Shown: piece after piece, positions 16,527 to 24,815 of the stretch
Numbering within the stretch: position 1 is the stretch's first letter
Layout of the letters: each line of letters begins with the position of its first letter
Source of the DNA: Sva-07 sp963728195
Lineage (GTDB): Bacteria; Actinomycetota; Acidimicrobiia; Acidimicrobiales; Ilumatobacteraceae
NCBI GenBank assembly: GCA_963728195.1
Contig: CAVSIX010000012.1
Coordinates: 1 to 64,000, forward strand
Direction: 5' to 3'
Length of the DNA: 64,000 nt
Program-made: the position numbers and the translations under genes
Notes under the pieces: model-generated
Told to the model about the DNA's origin: nothing
The model's database searches: none
Seen by the model: only the letters and a program-made list of their open reading frames with translations

Positions 16527-17183
16527 ATGTCGGATGTTGGCGCTGTTGTCGAACCGAGCGAAGTCAGCGACGAAGCGCCCGTCGGGGGTCGATCCACACG
16601 CGATCAGATCCTCGATGCGGCGCTTTCGTGTTTTTCGCACGCCGGCTACAGCGGCACCTCGCTGAACGACATCGCCGCCGAGGTCGGCATCCGTCGACCG
16701 AGCCTGCTGCATCACTTCGCCTCGAAGGACGCGTTGTACGGCGAGGTCTTCGAACGCCTGCTGTCGGACTGGTTCGCCCGTCTGGCGGGTGCGATCGAGT
16801 CGACCGCCACCGGCTGGCCGAAGGTCGAACAGGTGCTGCGGGCGGGATTCGGCTACTTCGCCGACAACCCCACCTACGTGACGCTGATGCGCCGAGAAGC
16901 GATCGACGGCGGATCGCACCTCGGTATCGACCTGTCCGCCGTGCTGCGACCGATGTTCGACCAGGCTGCGGACTACTTCCGGCGTGAGATGCTGGCGGGT
17001 GTCTTCCGGCCCCACAGTCCCGAGCAGCTGCTGCTCACCGGCTACGGCGCCCTGCTCAGCTACTTCTCGGACGCCCCGTTCCTCGAGGGACTGCTCGACG
17101 AGGACCCGCTGGCGCCCGCCGCGCTCGAACGTCGCAGCGAGCACGTCATCGAGTTCTTCCGTGCGGCGCTGATGCCGTCATGA
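16527..17183 (+). CDS. TetR family transcriptional regulator
   Basis: The protein is 218 aa. After a 22-residue acidic tail comes a typical TetR helix-turn-helix (RDQILDAALSCFSHAGYSGTSLNDIAAEVGIRRPSLLHHFASKDALYGEVF, about residues 24-75). The C-terminal ligand domain is helical with VTLMRREAIDGGSHLG and resembles regulators of acyl-CoA or lipid genes. The following thioesterase and acyl-CoA synthetase genes, eight and about 500 bases away, are possible targets. A TAGCGT hexamer (16511-16516) lies ten bases before the ATG. Confidence 0.88.
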   Translation: MSDVGAVVEPSEVSDEAPVGGRSTRDQILDAALSCFSHAGYSGTSLNDIAAEVGIRRPSLLHHFASKDALYGEVFERLLSDWFARLAGAIESTATGWPKVEQVLRAGFGYFADNPTYVTLMRREAIDGGSHLGIDLSAVLRPMFDQAADYFRREMLAGVFRPHSPEQLLLTGYGALLSYFSDAPFLEGLLDEDPLAPAALERRSEHVIEFFRAALMPS

Positions 17184-17190
17184 TCGGGAG

Positions 17191-17643
17191 ATGACGAGAG
17201 CCGATCGGTACGAACCACTCCCCGAGGACGCAGCCGAGCGCTGGGGCAGGTTCGGCAGGTCCGACACCGTCTTCTACCCGGCGCTGCTGGGTCTCGAGGT
17301 CGAGGAGACCCGGGTCGACTACTGCCGCATGCGCATGCCCTTCAAGCCGGAGCTGCTGCACGCCGGTGGCATCGTGCACGGAGGAGCGATCGCCTCACTG
17401 ATGGACGCCGTGCTCGTGCCGGCGGTCGGAGCGGTGCTCGGTCCGAACGCCCGGTACTCGACCGTCGATCTCCACGTGCAGTACATCGGTGCCGTCAAGG
17501 ACGAAGACGTCGTGGCCGAGGGGTGGGTGACGAAACGGGGGCGCAGCGTCGTGTTCTGCGAGAGCGAAGCCGTCGGCGCCACCAGCGGTCGGCTGATCGC
17601 TCGCAGCGTGTTGACCTACAACGTGTCGCCCGGTTCCACCTGA
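17191..17643 (+). CDS. PaaI-type hotdog-fold thioesterase
   Basis: The protein is 150 aa. The hotdog signature MPFKPELLHAGGIVHGGAIASLMDAVLVPAVGAVLG contains the HGG motif of PaaI/YdiI thioesterases with the catalytic acidic residue in the helix (MDAV). VDLHVQYIGAVKDEDVVAEGWVTKRGRSVVFCESEA is the second half of the fold. It hydrolyses acyl- or aryl-CoA thioesters. It starts eight bases after the TetR stop, so it is probably in the same transcription unit, and precedes the acyl-CoA synthetase. Confidence 0.88.
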   Translation: MTRADRYEPLPEDAAERWGRFGRSDTVFYPALLGLEVEETRVDYCRMRMPFKPELLHAGGIVHGGAIASLMDAVLVPAVGAVLGPNARYSTVDLHVQYIGAVKDEDVVAEGWVTKRGRSVVFCESEAVGATSGRLIARSVLTYNVSPGST

Positions 17644-17700
17644 GCCCGACGGACGGCTGACCACCGGCCACGGTGCAGCCAGGGCTACCGTTGGGCCCGC

Positions 17701-19887
17701 ATGGCGACCGCATCGACGACTTCCGACCGACCCGGCGCGCACACGACGATGTCGGAGCGCGACTCCAAGGCGCTGCTGGCCGACTACGGCGTGCCGATCG
17801 CCCCTGAACGGGTGGTCGCCGACGCGGCCTCGGCGGCTGCCGCTGCCGACGAACTCGGCCTTCCGGTCGTCGCCAAGCTGAACGGCGATGCGATCGCCCA
17901 CAAGACCGAACGTGGGCTGGTCAAGCTCCGGCTGAACGACCGCAGCGCCGTCGAAGCGGCGGCGGCCGAGCTGCTCGCGGCGGCGACGCCCGACGACGGA
18001 GAGGTTTCGGTGCTCGTCGCCCCGATGATCTCGGGCAACCGTGAGCTGATCGCCGGTGTGGTGCGTGATCCGCAGTTCGGTCCCACCGTGATGCTCGGTG
18101 TCGGCGGGATCCTCGCGGAAGCGCTCGCCGACGTCGTGTTCCGCCCGGCACCCGTCGACGCCGTCACCGCGTCGGAGATGATCGGTGACCTCGCCACTCA
18201 GAAGCTCCTCGGCGCCTTCCGCGGCGAGGCCGCCGTCGACCGTGCACAGCTCGTCGAGGTCATCGTCGGTCTCGGTCGCCTCGCCGCCGAGCGCGAGGAC
18301 GTCGCAAGTGTCGACATCAATCCCTTGATCGTCCAGCCCGACGGTTCCGTGATCGCCGTCGACGGCCTCGTCGAACTCGGCGACGGCGCGGACGTCGCCG
18401 CGCCTCGCGCTCGTCGCCGACCCAGCGACGAGCAGTTCCGAGCGCTGTTCGACCCCAAGGGCGTGTTGGTCACCGGCGCTTCGACGCACCCCGGCAAGTT
18501 CGGGTTCGTGTCGCTGCACAACCTGCTCGCCAGCGGGTATGCGGGCGGCGTGTACGCCACGAACCTCAAGGGCGAAGAAGTGCTCGGCGTCCAGACGGTC
18601 GCCGACATCGCCGAGCTGCCCGACGATGCGATCGACCTGGTGTTCGTGTGCACCCCGGCCTCGGCCAATCCCGATCTCCTGCGCGCCTGCGCCGCAAAGG
18701 GGATCCGGGCGGCGTTCCTCACGTCGGCGGGCTATGGCGAAGCGGGGCAGGAGGGCCAGCGCGCCGAGGACGAACTGGTCGCCCTCGCCGACGAGCTGGG
18801 CATCCTGCTCGCGGGCCCGAACGGCCAAGGTGTCGTCAGCACGCCGTCGAACCTGTGCGCCCAGATCGTGGCGCCCTACCCGCCCGCAGGCGGTATCGGC
18901 GTCGCCAGCCAGAGCGGCAACTTCGTGTCGAGCTTCATGAACATGTCACGCGCGAGCGGAGTCGGGATCAGCCGTGCCGTGTCGGCGGGCAACGCCGCTG
19001 CGGTGACCGTTGCCGACTACCTCGACTGGTACGCCGACGACCCCGAGACGTCGGTCGGGCTCGCCTACGTCGAAGGCATCTCCGACGGGCGGGGATTGAT
19101 GGATCGCCTGGCCGGTGCGGCTGCGCGCAAACCGCTCGTGCTGGTCAAGGGCGGTGCAACCGAAGGTGGCGCCCAGGCGGCGGCGAGCCACACGGGAGCC
19201 CTGGCGGCGAACGACAAGATCTTCGACGGAGAATGCCGGTCAGCGGGCATCACGAGGGCGGCGACGGTCACCGAGGCGTTCGAGGCGGCGGCATCGTTCG
19301 CCACCCAGCCACTGCCCAAGGGTCCGAACACGATCGTGCTCACGACGGCCGGCGGATGGGGCGTCGTCACCGCCGATGCGATCACACGCGACCCCGACAT
19401 CGTCCTGATGGACCTGCCCACCGACCTGAAGGCGGCGATCGACACCAGACTTCCGCCCCGATGGAGCCGCAACAATCCCGTCGACTGCGCCGGCGGCGAG
19501 GTACGTGACACCATCCCCGAGGTGCTCGCACTGATCGCCGAGCACCCCGATGTCGATGCGGTGATCTATCTCGGCCTCGGGATCCAGAGCAACCAGGCGC
19601 GCATGATGCGCGAGGGTCGGTTCTATCCCGACCACGGGCTCGAACGCATCGTCGCATATCACCAGCGTCAGGACGAGCGCTTCGCCGAGGCGGCGCACGA
19701 GCTGAGCGTGACGCACGCCAAGCCGATCCTCGTCGCGACCGAACTTGCCGTCGCCGATCCCGACAATGCGGGACCTGCCACGGTGCGCCGGCTCGGACGT
19801 CTGTGCTATCCGAGCGGCGGCCAGGCCGTCACGGCGCTCGGACACATGATCCGGTACTCGAAGTACCTCGAGGCGCGCGGGCGGTGA
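17701..19887 (+). CDS. ADP-forming acetate/acyl-CoA synthetase, fused beta-alpha form
   Basis: The protein is 728 aa. An ATP-grasp domain comes first (about residues 15-240, LGLPVVAKLNGDAIAHKTERGLVKL and VDINPLIV), then a CoA-binding Rossmann domain (about 255-380) and a succinyl-CoA-ligase-like domain (GVASQSGNFVSSFMN, SHTGALA, then the 590-720 segment). So the subunit order is beta before alpha, permuted relative to many fused archaeal Acd enzymes. It would interconvert acyl-CoA + ADP + Pi with acid + ATP + CoA. The paired upstream thioesterase fits acyl-CoA metabolism. TACCGT at 17686-17691 is a likely -10. Confidence 0.88.
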   Translation: MATASTTSDRPGAHTTMSERDSKALLADYGVPIAPERVVADAASAAAAADELGLPVVAKLNGDAIAHKTERGLVKLRLNDRSAVEAAAAELLAAATPDDGEVSVLVAPMISGNRELIAGVVRDPQFGPTVMLGVGGILAEALADVVFRPAPVDAVTASEMIGDLATQKLLGAFRGEAAVDRAQLVEVIVGLGRLAAEREDVASVDINPLIVQPDGSVIAVDGLVELGDGADVAAPRARRRPSDEQFRALFDPKGVLVTGASTHPGKFGFVSLHNLLASGYAGGVYATNLKGEEVLGVQTVADIAELPDDAIDLVFVCTPASANPDLLRACAAKGIRAAFLTSAGYGEAGQEGQRAEDELVALADELGILLAGPNGQGVVSTPSNLCAQIVAPYPPAGGIGVASQSGNFVSSFMNMSRASGVGISRAVSAGNAAAVTVADYLDWYADDPETSVGLAYVEGISDGRGLMDRLAGAAARKPLVLVKGGATEGGAQAAASHTGALAANDKIFDGECRSAGITRAATVTEAFEAAASFATQPLPKGPNTIVLTTAGGWGVVTADAITRDPDIVLMDLPTDLKAAIDTRLPPRWSRNNPVDCAGGEVRDTIPEVLALIAEHPDVDAVIYLGLGIQSNQARMMREGRFYPDHGLERIVAYHQRQDERFAEAAHELSVTHAKPILVATELAVADPDNAGPATVRRLGRLCYPSGGQAVTALGHMIRYSKYLEARGR

Positions 19888-21401
19888 CTGCGAGCGCCGA
19901 CGATCGGCGCCATCCCGGCGCAGGTCGTCGCCCCCGGGGCCGGCGTCGTGGTCCGGGTCCGTGGATCGCGCTCTTCGTCGTCGCGCTCGTTCCGGCGATC
20001 GCTCTGGTCGCCCTGCGTTCGTGGTCGGCGAGCCAGGACGACGGCAACCGGCCAGCGCCAGCGACCGCGCCGGACACGGTCGTCGCGTCGCCGTCGCCGT
20101 CGTTGTCGACGGCGATGATCGCGTTCCGTCGCGTGCCCACGATCATCTCGCGTGAACTGAACACCGATGCCTTCGCGGCGGCGGTCAGTCCACTGCTCGG
20201 ATCGCTGAACGACCGGTCGTGTGCGGCGGTGTCGGTCGACGGTGAGCCGATCGGTGCCCGCAACGCCGATCTCGCGGTGATCCCCGCCAGCAATCAGAAG
20301 CTCCCGGTGGCCGCGGTCGCCCTCGAGCGCCTCGGCGCCGACTTCCGCTACACGACGACCGTGGTCGCCGCCTCGGCGCCCGTCGAGGGGGTCGTCGGGG
20401 GCGATCTCGTCCTGGTCGGCGGGGGCGATCCGCTGCTGTCGTCGCAGTGGTACCCGACTTCGAACCTCGAGCTCAATCCGGTCACCTCGCCGACGTCGCT
20501 CGACACACTCGCCGACCGGGTCGTCGCCGCCGGCGTCAACCGGGTCGACGGATCGGTGGTCGGTGACGGAAGTCGGTACGACGACGAGTTCTACGCCCCC
20601 GGCTGGGGCGACGGTGTCGCCGGCCTCGAAGGCGGGCCCTACGACGCGTTGATGGCCAACGATTCCCGGGTCCTCGGTGATCCCCGTCGGGGGAGCGACC
20701 CCAACGAGGCAGCCGCCCGCGAGTTCGTCTCGTTGCTCGAAGCACGCGGGGTCGACGTGCGCGGCGCGGCGGTCGCCGGCACCGCCCCGGCCCAGACGGT
20801 GGAGGTGGCGTCGATCGAGTCGGCGCCACTGTCCGACGTGATCGCGGAGATGCTCGCCAACAGCGACAACAACACCGCCGAGATGGTGGTGAAGGAACTC
20901 GGGCACACCGTGGCGACGCCGGGTACCCGTGAAGCGGGGCTCGATCTGGTGCGCCAGCAGCTCGCCGACTGGGGTGTCGACGTCGCCCCGATCGTGCTCG
21001 TCGACGGGTCCGGTCTCAGCCTCGACAACCGTCTCACGTGCGACGCGATCCTGACGGTGCTGCAGCGAACCGGCTTCGAGTCACCGATCGGCCAGGGCCT
21101 ACCGGTCGCTGGCCAGACCGGCACGCTGGCGAACGTGTTCGTCGAACATCCGGTTGCGGGGCGACTGCGGGGCAAGACCGGCACGCTCAACAACCCGCCG
21201 TTCAACGTCGACCCGCCGGCGGTCAAGGCGCTGGCGGGGTACCTGCCGGTCGAGGGTGGTTCCGCCGTCGAGTACGTGCTGGTCCTGAACGGTCCGACGA
21301 TCTCCGATCAGAGCGAGTACCGCCCGATGTGGGACGGCCTCGCCGACGCGCTCGACACCTACCCCGCCGGAGCGACCCCCGCCGAGGTCGGTCCCCGATG
21401 A
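19884..21401 (+). CDS. dacB: D-alanyl-D-alanine carboxypeptidase/endopeptidase, PBP4 type (copy 1)
   Basis: The protein is 505 aa from the GTG in the overlap with the previous stop. A basic N-terminus and one membrane helix (about residues 27-46) anchor the enzyme outside the cell. Active-site motifs: SNQK (Ser136, Lys139) in IPASNQKLPVA, SDN in SDNNTAEMVVKE, and KTG in LRGKTGTLNN. The large insertion between SxxK and SxN (FRYTTTVVA to VGDGSRYDD) is that of class C PBP4. It trims or cleaves peptidoglycan crosslinks. A second copy follows immediately with an ATGA overlap. Confidence 0.92.
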   Translation: MTASADDRRHPGAGRRPRGRRRGPGPWIALFVVALVPAIALVALRSWSASQDDGNRPAPATAPDTVVASPSPSLSTAMIAFRRVPTIISRELNTDAFAAAVSPLLGSLNDRSCAAVSVDGEPIGARNADLAVIPASNQKLPVAAVALERLGADFRYTTTVVAASAPVEGVVGGDLVLVGGGDPLLSSQWYPTSNLELNPVTSPTSLDTLADRVVAAGVNRVDGSVVGDGSRYDDEFYAPGWGDGVAGLEGGPYDALMANDSRVLGDPRRGSDPNEAAAREFVSLLEARGVDVRGAAVAGTAPAQTVEVASIESAPLSDVIAEMLANSDNNTAEMVVKELGHTVATPGTREAGLDLVRQQLADWGVDVAPIVLVDGSGLSLDNRLTCDAILTVLQRTGFESPIGQGLPVAGQTGTLANVFVEHPVAGRLRGKTGTLNNPPFNVDPPAVKALAGYLPVEGGSAVEYVLVLNGPTISDQSEYRPMWDGLADALDTYPAGATPAEVGPR

Positions 21402-22885
21402 GTGACCACGACGTTCCCGGCGTTCCCGTGCGCTACCGGTTCGCGCCACTCGTCGGACTCGTGCTGTTCGCCCTGGTGCCCGTCGTCGCGCTGGCGGCGC
21501 TGCTGGTGTGGAGCGACGCCCAGGCCGACGAGTACGAGGCGGCGGAGTCGTCGCAACCCGACATGGTGCAGGCTCCGATCGAACCGAGACCCGCACTCAC
21601 GACCACGGTGCTCGCGTACCGCCGAGCGCCGGAGTCACTCGCCGGCCAGGGCGCAGCGAACGAGCTGGTCGCGGCGATGGCCCAGCTGGCGTTCTTCGTC
21701 GATTCGCGGTCGTGTCTGGCGGTCGGCGTCAACGGTCGTCTCGTCGGCTCCTGGAATGGCGACGTCGCCGTGATTCCGGCGAGTACGAACAAACTGCTGG
21801 TTGCCGGTGGTGCTGTCGAAGTGCTCGGCGCCGACCACCGGTTCACGACGTCGGTGGCAGCACCTCCTGCGGTCGACGGCGTCGTCGACGGCGACGTGGT
21901 CCTCGTGGGCGGTGGCGACCCGCTGTTGGTCGCCACCGACTTCCCTCCGGACGACGACGCACCCGACCCAGCGGCGACGACATCGCTCGATGCGCTCGCC
22001 GACGCCGTCGTCGGGGCAGGAATCACGTCGATCCGTGGATCGATCGTCGGCGACGGCACCCGCTACGACGACGTGTTCGTCAACCCGACGTGGGGAGGCG
22101 GGGTCGCCTACGTCGACGCCGGCCCGATCGGCGGGCTCGTCGTCAACGACGGGCGGACGGTCGGTCGGTCGGGCCGACAATCGGACCCCTCCGTCGCCGC
22201 CGCCCGGGAATTCGCACGGTTGCTGGGCGACCGTGGTGTCAGCATCTCGAACGGATGGGAGTCGGGGACTCTGGAACCCGGCACGCCGGTGATCGGAACC
22301 GTCGAGTCGGCACCGCTGTCGACGATCGTGGCCGACATGCTGACGAGGAGCGACAACGACACCGCTGAGATGTTGCTCAAGGAGATCGGCGTCGCCGGTG
22401 CGGCGGCCGGCACGACGGCCGCCGGCCTCCAGGTGCTCGACACCACCGTGCGGACATGGGGTGTCCCGATGGAATCGGTGGTTCTCGCCGACGGCTCCGG
22501 GCTCAGCACCAACAATCGGCTGACGTGTGACACCCTGGTCGGCGTGCTCGATCATCTCGACGACACGCCTGCGGTCGAGGGGCTGGCGGTGGCGGGGCGC
22601 ACCGGCACGTTGATCGACGAGTTCCTCGGCAGTCCGGTCGAGGGGCGTCTGGTCGCCAAGACCGGCACGCTGAGCAACCCGCCGGCTGATGCCGACCCGC
22701 CCGAGGTCAAAGCGCTGGCCGGCTACTACGACGCAGCGAACGGTGACGTGCTCGAGTTCGCACTGGTGTTGAACGGAGCCGGCTACGTCACCGAGGACGG
22801 CTACCTGCCGTTCTGGTCCGCCCTGGCCGAGCGGTTGGCCAACCATCCGATCGGCCCTGACGTCGCAACGCTGGGACCACGCTGA
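21398..22885 (+). CDS. dacB: D-alanyl-D-alanine carboxypeptidase/endopeptidase, PBP4 type (copy 2)
   Basis: The protein is 495 aa, ATGA-coupled to copy 1 and clearly its paralogue. It has the same plan: membrane anchor at about residues 15-35, STNK in IPASTNKLLVAGGAVEVLG, SDN in SDNDTAEMLLKEIG, KTG in LVAKTGTLSN. Sequence has drifted in the insertion domain and the short stalk, so the duplication is not recent. Both copies keep all catalytic residues and are presumably active. A division of labour (for example septal against lateral wall) cannot be read from sequence. Confidence 0.92.
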   Translation: MSDHDVPGVPVRYRFAPLVGLVLFALVPVVALAALLVWSDAQADEYEAAESSQPDMVQAPIEPRPALTTTVLAYRRAPESLAGQGAANELVAAMAQLAFFVDSRSCLAVGVNGRLVGSWNGDVAVIPASTNKLLVAGGAVEVLGADHRFTTSVAAPPAVDGVVDGDVVLVGGGDPLLVATDFPPDDDAPDPAATTSLDALADAVVGAGITSIRGSIVGDGTRYDDVFVNPTWGGGVAYVDAGPIGGLVVNDGRTVGRSGRQSDPSVAAAREFARLLGDRGVSISNGWESGTLEPGTPVIGTVESAPLSTIVADMLTRSDNDTAEMLLKEIGVAGAAAGTTAAGLQVLDTTVRTWGVPMESVVLADGSGLSTNNRLTCDTLVGVLDHLDDTPAVEGLAVAGRTGTLIDEFLGSPVEGRLVAKTGTLSNPPADADPPEVKALAGYYDAANGDVLEFALVLNGAGYVTEDGYLPFWSALAERLANHPIGPDVATLGPR

Positions 22886-22917
22886 CGCCATGATCGACGG
22901 GTGATGGTGCACCGATC

Positions 22918-23586
22918 ATGGCCGTGATGCCGATGTTCCCGCTCGGATCGGTGCTGCTGCCCGGCGGCATCCTGCCGCTGCACGTTTTCGAGCCGCGCTA
23001 TCGGGACATGATCCGAGCGTGTCTACGTGCCGAGGGCGAACCGGAGTTCGGTCAGGCGCTGATCGCGCGCGGATGGGAGACCGGCGGTGGTGACGATCGC
23101 GTGATGGTCGGCACCGTGGCACAGATGTTGCAGGTCGATGCGATCGACGAGAACCGTTACGCACTGATCGCCGTCGGCACCCGCCGGATCGCCATCAACG
23201 CCTGGTTGCCCGATGACCCCTATCCGATCGCCGACGTCGACGACTGGCCCGATGCCGAGCCCGACGCCCCCGGCCTGGCCGTCGCCGTCGCCGCTTCACA
23301 TGCGCGGGTGCGCAGCGCACGAGCGCTGGCGGCCGAGGTGGCGCTCCGTGTGGACGACGCGACGATGGACGCCGGCCCCGGCGGCTTCGGCGGACCTGGT
23401 GGGGACACGGACGACGAGATCTCCGACGACCCCCTGCTCGCCACCTACCACCTCGCCACGCTCGCCCCGATCGGTCCCGCCGACAGGTTCCGCCTGCTCG
23501 CAGCTCCGGGGCCGGCGGCACGTCTCGACCTGCTCGACCAGATCCTCGACGACGTCGAGGCCATGTTGAAGTTCCGCCTTTCGTGA
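22918..23586 (+). CDS. LON substrate-binding-domain protein
   Basis: The protein is 222 aa. The N-terminal half is the LON/PUA-like substrate-binding domain (MFPLGSVLLPGGILPLHVFEPRYRDMIRACL, then FGQALIARGWE and VGTVAQMLQVDAIDENRYALIAVGTRRI). No AAA+ or Ser-Lys protease domain follows, so it is a stand-alone domain of unknown role, common in Actinobacteria. Residues 150-170 hold a glycine/asparagine-poor linker rich in Gly, Pro and Asp. GTGA couples it to the next membrane protein. Confidence 0.85.
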   Translation: MAVMPMFPLGSVLLPGGILPLHVFEPRYRDMIRACLRAEGEPEFGQALIARGWETGGGDDRVMVGTVAQMLQVDAIDENRYALIAVGTRRIAINAWLPDDPYPIADVDDWPDAEPDAPGLAVAVAASHARVRSARALAAEVALRVDDATMDAGPGGFGGPGGDTDDEISDDPLLATYHLATLAPIGPADRFRLLAAPGPAARLDLLDQILDDVEAMLKFRLS

Positions 23587-23969
23587 TAGAAACGATGACC
23601 GTGTCAGACACCAGCGACCTCGAACAGCGTCTCGCCCGCCAGGCCGAGAAGGCCAAGCAGGAGCAAGGCGCGTCCGTCGGCGACATCTTCGACTACGTCA
23701 AGGCGTACGCACAGCAGGAGACGCTCGGACCGCTCAAGGGTGCCGGCAACTGGCTCGGGTACGGCTTCGCCGCAGCCGCAGCGCTCGGGCTCGGCCTCAT
23801 CCTGCTCCTCTTGGGACTGCTCCGACTCATCCAGACCGAGTGGGAACGTTCGGCGTCGGGCAACCTGTCGTGGCTGCCCTATCTCATCGTCCTGCTGGTC
23901 GCCGTCGTGCTGCTCGCCCTCACGCTGATGCGGATCAAGAAGGCGACCCTCCACAAGGAACCGAAGTAA
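23583..23969 (+). CDS. Small membrane protein, holin-superfamily-like (DUF1469 type)
   Basis: The protein is 128 aa from GTG 23583; ATG 23595 and GTG 23601 are alternatives. An N-terminal polar coiled region (LEQRLARQAEKAKQEQG) is followed by two membrane helices (about residues 60-83 and 97-117). The plan (charged helix, two helices, short basic tail) is that of the actinobacterial Phage_holin_3_6/DUF1469 group, which are chromosomal membrane proteins and not phage lysis genes. Function unknown. It forms a cluster with two further small membrane proteins. Confidence 0.6.
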   Translation: MIETMTVSDTSDLEQRLARQAEKAKQEQGASVGDIFDYVKAYAQQETLGPLKGAGNWLGYGFAAAAALGLGLILLLLGLLRLIQTEWERSASGNLSWLPYLIVLLVAVVLLALTLMRIKKATLHKEPK

Positions 23970-23981
23970 GGAGCCTGCGTC

Positions 23982-24209
23982 ATGGCCAAGAAGATCCAGA
24001 CCCAGTCGACCACCAAGATCACCCCGCAGGACATCGAGAACAAATTGCGAGCATTCCAAGGTGAGGTGCACGACCGCGTCGACGACAGGAAGTCGTCGAT
24101 CGTCACCGCTGCGGCGGCCGGCGGGTTCGTGGTGATGTTGATCGTGTTCCTCCTCGGGCGTCGCTCCGGCAAGCGCCGCACGGCGGTCGTCGAGATCCGT
24201 CGCGTCTGA
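23982..24209 (+). CDS. Small single-pass membrane protein
   Basis: The protein is 75 aa with a good ribosome site (AAGGAG, eight bases before the ATG). A charged helix (DIENKLRAFQGEVHDRVDDRKSS) precedes one membrane segment (IVTAAAAGGFVVMLIVFLLG) and a basic tail (RRSGKRRTAVVEIRRV), so the N-terminal helix is probably outside or membrane-parallel. Not assigned to a family. The stop overlaps an ATG (24209) in the +1 frame, relevant to the next gene. Confidence 0.6.
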   Translation: MAKKIQTQSTTKITPQDIENKLRAFQGEVHDRVDDRKSSIVTAAAAGGFVVMLIVFLLGRRSGKRRTAVVEIRRV

Positions 24210-24242
24210 TGTCGCTGATCCCGTACGCCCTGCGCCCGCGCG

Positions 24243-24605
24243 GTGTTGCGCGCGTACGTCGTGCGCCGAGGCGTCGTCGGAGGCAGTTCGTTCTGGCGGC
24301 CGATCGCGATGCTGATGGTCGGCCAGAGTGACTTCGTCCGAGCCCGTGCGCTGCGCCACGGCCTGTTCCTCGGGAGCTGGTACTGGCGGGCGATCGGTAG
24401 CTTCATCCTTCTCCAGGAGGCTCGCAAGAAGCTGCTGGGCCGGGAGCCCGAGCCGATCGCCGTGGAGCGCCTGCGCTCGGGGCACCGGGTCAAGATCACG
24501 GTCTCCGAGCCGAACCTGCAGCTCGGCCGACGCGAGCGACGCCGAACGCTCGCTCGCATGCGCGCCGAGGCGGAGGCCGGCGCCGGCGTGAAGCCCACGT
24601 CGTGA
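24243..24605 (+). CDS. Hypothetical basic protein, start uncertain (possible upstream frameshift)
   Basis: The 120-aa ORF begins at a GTG with no visible ribosome site. It has two similar segments, RRGVVGGSSFWRPIAMLMV and RHGLFLGSWYWRAIGSFIL, each ending in a hydrophobic stretch, then a basic tail. An ATG at 24209, overlapping the previous stop, opens a coding-like start (MSLIPYALRPR) in another frame; dropping one G of the GG at 24242-24243 would join it to this ORF. Either the gene starts at 24243 or it is frameshifted. No family is recognised. Confidence 0.5.
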   Translation: MLRAYVVRRGVVGGSSFWRPIAMLMVGQSDFVRARALRHGLFLGSWYWRAIGSFILLQEARKKLLGREPEPIAVERLRSGHRVKITVSEPNLQLGRRERRRTLARMRAEAEAGAGVKPTS

Positions 24606-24802
24606 AGGTCCTGCTGCGCAACCCGCGGCGGGAGGTCGAGGTCGAGGGCGGTCGCAGCGTCGATCGCCTGCTCGACGAACTCGGCCTCGACCGCGAAGCC
24701 CATCTCGTGATCTGCAACGGCACGCTCGTCCCCGGCGACGCCCGTCTCGCCGACGGTGACACGATCGAGGTCCGACCGGTGATCTCGGGTGGAGCATCGT
24801 GA
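24602..24802 (+). CDS. ttuB: Ubiquitin-like sulfur carrier, ThiS/MoaD/TtuB type
   Basis: The protein is 66 aa with a beta-grasp fold: MKVLLRNPRREVEVEGGRSVDRLLDELGLDREAHLVICNGTLVPGD, then DTIEVRPVISGGAS. The Gly-Gly that would be thiocarboxylated is followed by Ala-Ser, so the carrier needs C-terminal trimming before activation, or works differently. It overlaps the previous ORF and lies just before ttuA, so a TtuB role (sulfur donor for tRNA 2-thiolation) is preferred over thiamine or molybdopterin synthesis; no thi or moa genes are near. Confidence 0.78.
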   Translation: MKVLLRNPRREVEVEGGRSVDRLLDELGLDREAHLVICNGTLVPGDARLADGDTIEVRPVISGGAS

Positions 24803-24815
24803 TCGAGGTCGGCGC

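Noticed and set aside
23583..23969. Phage holin or prophage remnant
   Set aside because: The holin-superfamily-like fold is common in chromosomal actinobacterial genes, and no phage genes, integrase or att-like repeats lie nearby.
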